Below, one piece after another: positions 60,748 through 64,000 of a DNA stretch of 64,000 bases. This DNA comes from Imhoffiella purpurea (GTDB lineage Bacteria; Pseudomonadota; Gammaproteobacteria; Chromatiales; Chromatiaceae): NCBI RefSeq assembly GCF_000585215.1, contig NZ_AONC01000014.1, positions 46,120 to 110,119 on the forward strand, read 5' to 3'. The notes under the pieces were generated by a model that did not search any database, was not told the DNA's origin, and saw only the letters and a list, made by a program, of their open reading frames with translations. Made by a program: the position numbers and the translations under genes. Within the stretch, counting starts at the first letter, position 1, and the number at the start of each line of letters is the position of its first letter.

Positions 60748-61896
60748 ATGAGGATTTTCTATCGCAAGCCCCGCACGCATCCAAGGCGCGTGCTCCAGGA
60801 CTGGATGCCGATTATCGGCCGGCGTCGAGTCATCGGGATCCTGGATTCGATCCTCAAGAACGTCGAACGCCAGGGTGCGGTACCTTTACTCCTATGGGTG
60901 CTGCCGGTCGCCGTCCTTGTCCCGCTGGGTTTGCTGTGGCTGCTGAAGACAGGTCTGTTCTGGCCCTGGGCCGGGATGCTCGTGCTCTGCGCCGGGGCGG
61001 CATCCTGGCTGAACGCATGGATGGAAGAGCAGGGCCGCGGCCATGTCGAGCCTCGCCGGACGCCGCCAGCGAGGATCCCTCTCCAGGTCCAGCAGTCGTT
61101 GCGGCCGATCGAGACGGCTCCGGCCGAGGAGCCTGTCCCGACTTCGCCGCCCTCGATGCCCCGGCCTCTTCACACCAGTCCCTGTCCATTGCGCATCCTC
61201 TTCCTCGGCTGCTCGAGCTCGGGAAAATCCACGCTCATCGGCGCGCTCTTCGGCAGGCTCAGAGCGGCCATCGACCTCACACCGGATCCCAACCGTGCCT
61301 TGACGCCATACCGTCTGGAGCGCGACGGACAGGAACTGGCCATCGTCTACGATACCCCGGGCTCCGAGCGGCTGGCCTACAAAAGCCTGCATGAGGTGGC
61401 GAACGCCGCCGACATCATCCTCTGGGTGAGCGCGGCGCACAGTCCGGAGCGCCATTCGGAGCGCCAGATCCTGGACGCCTTGCGAACGGCGCAGACGAGC
61501 CGTGTCGATCGGCGGCCGCCACCCATGCTGGTGGTGGTGACGCACATCGATCGGCTGCGCCCGCTGCGCGAATGGCAGCCGCCATACGATCTCACCGATC
61601 CAGGCGACCTCAAGGCGATGAGCATCCAGGCCGCGGTGACGGCATTCGCGGCCGATTTCGAGGTGCCGATCGCCTCGGTCATTCCCGTGTGTCTCGCCGA
61701 GGGGCGTATCTACAACGTGGACGATACGCTCTGGGCGGCTATCCTGGAACAGATGGATCGTGCCCAGCGGACACGCCTGATGCTCGGCTGGGACGATACG
61801 CGCCGGGATGAGAACTGGACGCTGCTTCGCCGCCAACTGGCCAATGCGGGACGCTTCATGACGCGGTTTCCAGGACGGGGACACCCTCGATCCTGA
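60748..61896 (+). CDS. Membrane-anchored Era-like GTPase
   Basis: A 382-aa protein with two closely spaced hydrophobic helices (about 46-88), a proline-rich linker, and a GTPase domain (about 150-345). P-loop GCSSSGKST, switch II DTPG and base-recognition THID are visible; TxID instead of NKxD is a conservative deviation. It resembles 50S-ribosome-binding-type GTPases seen with DUF697 proteins, but there is no DUF697 domain here. A GTG at 60727 is an alternative start. The role is unknown. Confidence 0.75.
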   Translation: MRIFYRKPRTHPRRVLQDWMPIIGRRRVIGILDSILKNVERQGAVPLLLWVLPVAVLVPLGLLWLLKTGLFWPWAGMLVLCAGAASWLNAWMEEQGRGHVEPRRTPPARIPLQVQQSLRPIETAPAEEPVPTSPPSMPRPLHTSPCPLRILFLGCSSSGKSTLIGALFGRLRAAIDLTPDPNRALTPYRLERDGQELAIVYDTPGSERLAYKSLHEVANAADIILWVSAAHSPERHSERQILDALRTAQTSRVDRRPPPMLVVVTHIDRLRPLREWQPPYDLTDPGDLKAMSIQAAVTAFAADFEVPIASVIPVCLAEGRIYNVDDTLWAAILEQMDRAQRTRLMLGWDDTRRDENWTLLRRQLANAGRFMTRFPGRGHPRS

Positions 61897-62189
61897 GAAT
61901 TAGGGGCGCAGAGGCAAGGGCGAGGCGCCGATCCGGCCGGACGCGCCGATATGGATACCAAGGCGGATAGGGAAGAGGGTGCAAATGTGACCCGCTCACC
62001 GGTTTGTATCCGAGCGTTTTTGTAAATTGATCGCGATTCGTGTGAGATTTTCCATGCCACTCGGTGGTGATTGGCAGACGCGATCCTCATCTTGGACGCG
62101 TCGCGGCATGGCCGCTGCCGAGGCATCGTCCTAGGGTGATGCTCGTTCCGCCAATCGCAAAAACCGGTCGTTGCGAGAGCCCTAAGAAG

Positions 62190-64000
62190 ATGCGAACCAA
62201 TCTGCCTGTCACCCAGATCGAGCATGTGATGGAAGACGATCAGCTGATCGTCTCCCGCACCGACCTCAAAGGCCGGATCACCCAGATCAATCTCGATTTC
62301 ATCAAGATCAGCGGCTTCACCGAGGCCGAACTGATCGGCGCACCGCACAATCTCGTACGACATCCGGATATGCCCTCCGCGGCGTTCGAGGATCTCTGGC
62401 AAACCGTCAAGTCGGGGCGCCCCTGGACGGGGATGGTCAAGAATCGCTGCAAGAACGGCGATTACTACTGGGTCGAGGCCAATGTCTCGCCGCTACGCGA
62501 GCAGGGTCAGATCGTCGGCTACATCTCGGTACGGCGCAAACCGACGCGGGGCCAGATCGCCGAGGCCGAGTCGGTCTATGCCCGCTTGAGGGCCGGAAAA
62601 CCGATCAAACCGCTTCATGCCAGGCTGCTGTCGCGGATCAACGATCTCTATATCACCCGCGCCTTGCCCGGGGGGCTGGTCCTCATTTCGCTCCTTTTCA
62701 TCCTGGCGCTGGCCATGTCTCTGCTGAGCCTGCAACGGACGACCGACCGCACGGCCCATATGACCGAGAAGACCCTGGTCTTGGACCAGGCATTCAATGA
62801 CATGTATGCGAATGGTCTGCAGATGGTCGCCGCGATGCGCTATGTGCTTCTGGAGCCAGAGGTTGTCCAGGCGCGCGAGAATCTGGAGTCGTCCGATGCC
62901 GAGTTCCGTGTCGCCTTGCTGAAGGCCCAGGCGCTCTCGAAAGACGACTCCAAAGCGCTGGATGCACTCGAAGCCATCTCCCAGGGGTTCGAGCAGAATC
63001 GCGCCATTCGCGATCGGATCCTGGAGGCCCTGGCCGCCGGGGACCTGGTGGAGGCCAAGCGGATCTACAATGTCGAGAGCAACCCGGCCTGGGGCTCCTA
63101 CAAGATCCTCATTACGGACTCGGCGCGGCGGGTCAAGGGGATGTTCGAGGAGGAGCGCAAATCGATGGAGACGGCCGCGCATGCGGCTCGGCTGCAGGTG
63201 CTTCTCTTCTCCGCGCTCGCCGTCCTCTGCGCGGCGGTACTCGGCACCTGGCTGGTGCGCAAGATCGCGCGTCCCCTGAAACAGACCTCCAGCCATCTCG
63301 AGGCGCTGGCCGAGGGCAACTACAGCACATCCATCGTTGCACCCAATCGGGATGAGCTGGGCAACATGCTCATGTCTCTCAAATCCGTCCAGGCGCGACT
63401 GGATTTCGACATGCAGGAGACCAAGCGGATCGCCTTGGAGAACATGACCATCCGCACGGGGCTCGACAGCGTCTCGCTTCCGGTCACGCTCTCCAACGAA
63501 CTGAACCAATTATTCTATCTCAACCGGGCGGCCGAGGCATTGTGGCGCGACATGACCCCCGAGATCCAGCGTCGTTCGCCGAGCTTCAATCTCGAGCGCA
63601 TGATTGGATCGGCGCTCGCCGATTATTTCGAGGATCAGGAGGTCGCGGCGGCCTATCGGGAAAAACTTACCTCGACCCGCGATTTCGACATGCAATTCTG
63701 TGGCCGCAGCCTGCGTCTGACAGCGAGCCCGGTGTCCGACGACATGGGGATCTATCGCGGCCGCGTCACCCAGTGGGAGGATCGCACGGCGGAGGTGACG
63801 GCGGAGCGCGAGATCGCGGGTCTGGTCGAGGGGGCGGCGGTTGGAGATTTCGCGTCGCGGCTGGATCTGTCGGGCAAGGAGGGCTTCTTCCGTCAGCTGA
63901 GCGAGGGACTGAACCGGCTGCTCGACATCATGTCGGCGGGGCTGAGCGACGTGGCCGGAGTGCTGGACGCGATCGCGCGCGGGGATCTGACGCGCGGGAT
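62190..64000 (+). CDS. Aer-like PAS methyl-accepting chemotaxis protein (partial)
   Basis: The frame runs off the right edge after 603 codons. Residues about 15-125 form an Aer-type PAS domain (GFTEAELIG, NLVRHPDMP) that in Aer binds FAD and senses redox. Two transmembrane helices (about 166-188 and 333-355) flank a helical periplasmic domain. A HAMP domain follows, then a second PAS-like region and further HAMP-like segments (about 540-600). The signalling hairpin should lie beyond the window. Expected to steer motility by energy or oxygen state. ATG 62190 with AGAAG just upstream. Confidence 0.85.
   Translation, partial: MRTNLPVTQIEHVMEDDQLIVSRTDLKGRITQINLDFIKISGFTEAELIGAPHNLVRHPDMPSAAFEDLWQTVKSGRPWTGMVKNRCKNGDYYWVEANVSPLREQGQIVGYISVRRKPTRGQIAEAESVYARLRAGKPIKPLHARLLSRINDLYITRALPGGLVLISLLFILALAMSLLSLQRTTDRTAHMTEKTLVLDQAFNDMYANGLQMVAAMRYVLLEPEVVQARENLESSDAEFRVALLKAQALSKDDSKALDALEAISQGFEQNRAIRDRILEALAAGDLVEAKRIYNVESNPAWGSYKILITDSARRVKGMFEEERKSMETAAHAARLQVLLFSALAVLCAAVLGTWLVRKIARPLKQTSSHLEALAEGNYSTSIVAPNRDELGNMLMSLKSVQARLDFDMQETKRIALENMTIRTGLDSVSLPVTLSNELNQLFYLNRAAEALWRDMTPEIQRRSPSFNLERMIGSALADYFEDQEVAAAYREKLTSTRDFDMQFCGRSLRLTASPVSDDMGIYRGRVTQWEDRTAEVTAEREIAGLVEGAAVGDFASRLDLSGKEGFFRQLSEGLNRLLDIMSAGLSDVAGVLDAIARGDLTRG

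Noticed and set aside
61897..62189. Flagellar-type promoter before the chemoreceptor gene
   Set aside because: A GCCGATAT string occurs, but no TAAA lies at the required distance upstream, so no sigma-28 promoter is claimed.
1..64000. CRISPR arrays, tRNA or rRNA genes
   Set aside because: No regularly spaced direct repeats and no cloverleaf or rRNA-like stretches were recognised on either strand; a dedicated tRNA scan was not possible.

Overview
The window is GC-rich DNA from what looks like a gammaproteobacterium, probably a Chromatiales/Chromatiaceae-type sulfur oxidiser. This placement is inferred from a DsrC-family protein ending in C-X10-C, the trpS-scpA-scpB-rluB gene order, slyX, and the general gene repertoire. 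No rRNA, tRNA or CRISPR array was seen.

Layout. (1) 1-2432: the end of a toxin-antitoxin pair whose PIN toxin is cut after about 15 codons. It is followed by a divergent pair, a tyrosine recombinase and a KfrA-like coiled-coil protein, separated by an AT-rich block of inverted repeats. The pair resembles the TnpS/TnpT resolution module of Tn4651-type Tn3-family transposons, but no transposase is in view. (2) 2387-6737: a secreted serine hydrolase fused to an autotransporter barrel and a second outer-membrane barrel protein, with a palindromic repeat between them. (3) 7126-11561: a plus-strand row of DUF697 protein, small membrane protein, cyclic-peptide-type ABC exporter, SPFH/band-7 protein and type II thioesterase. 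These are probably accessory genes of the biosynthetic cluster in (5). (4) 11911-14957: an AT-rich island that I read as an integron-like cassette array without an integrase. It has two attC-like sites (12880-12987 and 13633-13704) and three cassettes: a TIR-domain protein, a DUF4760-like membrane protein, and an unrecognised protein split by a run of eight G. The island ends abruptly inside another truncated PIN toxin with an intact AbrB-type antitoxin (14918-15344). (5) 15579-42383: a 27-kb minus-strand operon of three NRPS or PKS/NRPS proteins plus a glutamine-dependent asparagine synthetase.

The megasynthases read in biosynthetic order as: FAAL-ACP-KS-AT-ACP-aminotransferase-C*-PCP-C-C-A-PCP-C (4591 aa); A-PCP-C-A(methyltransferase)-PCP-E (2414 aa); C-A-PCP-TE (1254 aa). 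The front end has the mycosubtilin/iturin logic: a fatty acid is activated, extended once with (methyl)malonyl, and converted to a beta-amino acid. The predicted product is therefore a beta-amino-fatty-acid lipopeptide containing a Thr-like residue, one unpredicted residue, a methylated D-aromatic residue and a terminal Asp/Asn-like residue. Unusual points are a carrier domain without an A domain, tandem C domains, a PRMT-like methyltransferase inserted in an A domain, and the TE gene lying first in the operon.

Right half (42864-64000): mostly housekeeping genes. These are amtB, a DsrC/TusE paralogue, a DUF3050 protein, exbB-exbD-tonB, a PHP phosphoesterase, a YciO-type protein, an M50 protease, trpS, scpA-scpB and rluB. 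They are followed by a three-gene operon (outer-membrane protein, PstS-like periplasmic protein, PAS/GGDEF/EAL protein with a degenerate GGDEF), slyX, a hemolysin III-family protein, a PbpG-type peptidase, a membrane GTPase, and the start of an Aer-like PAS chemoreceptor running off the edge.
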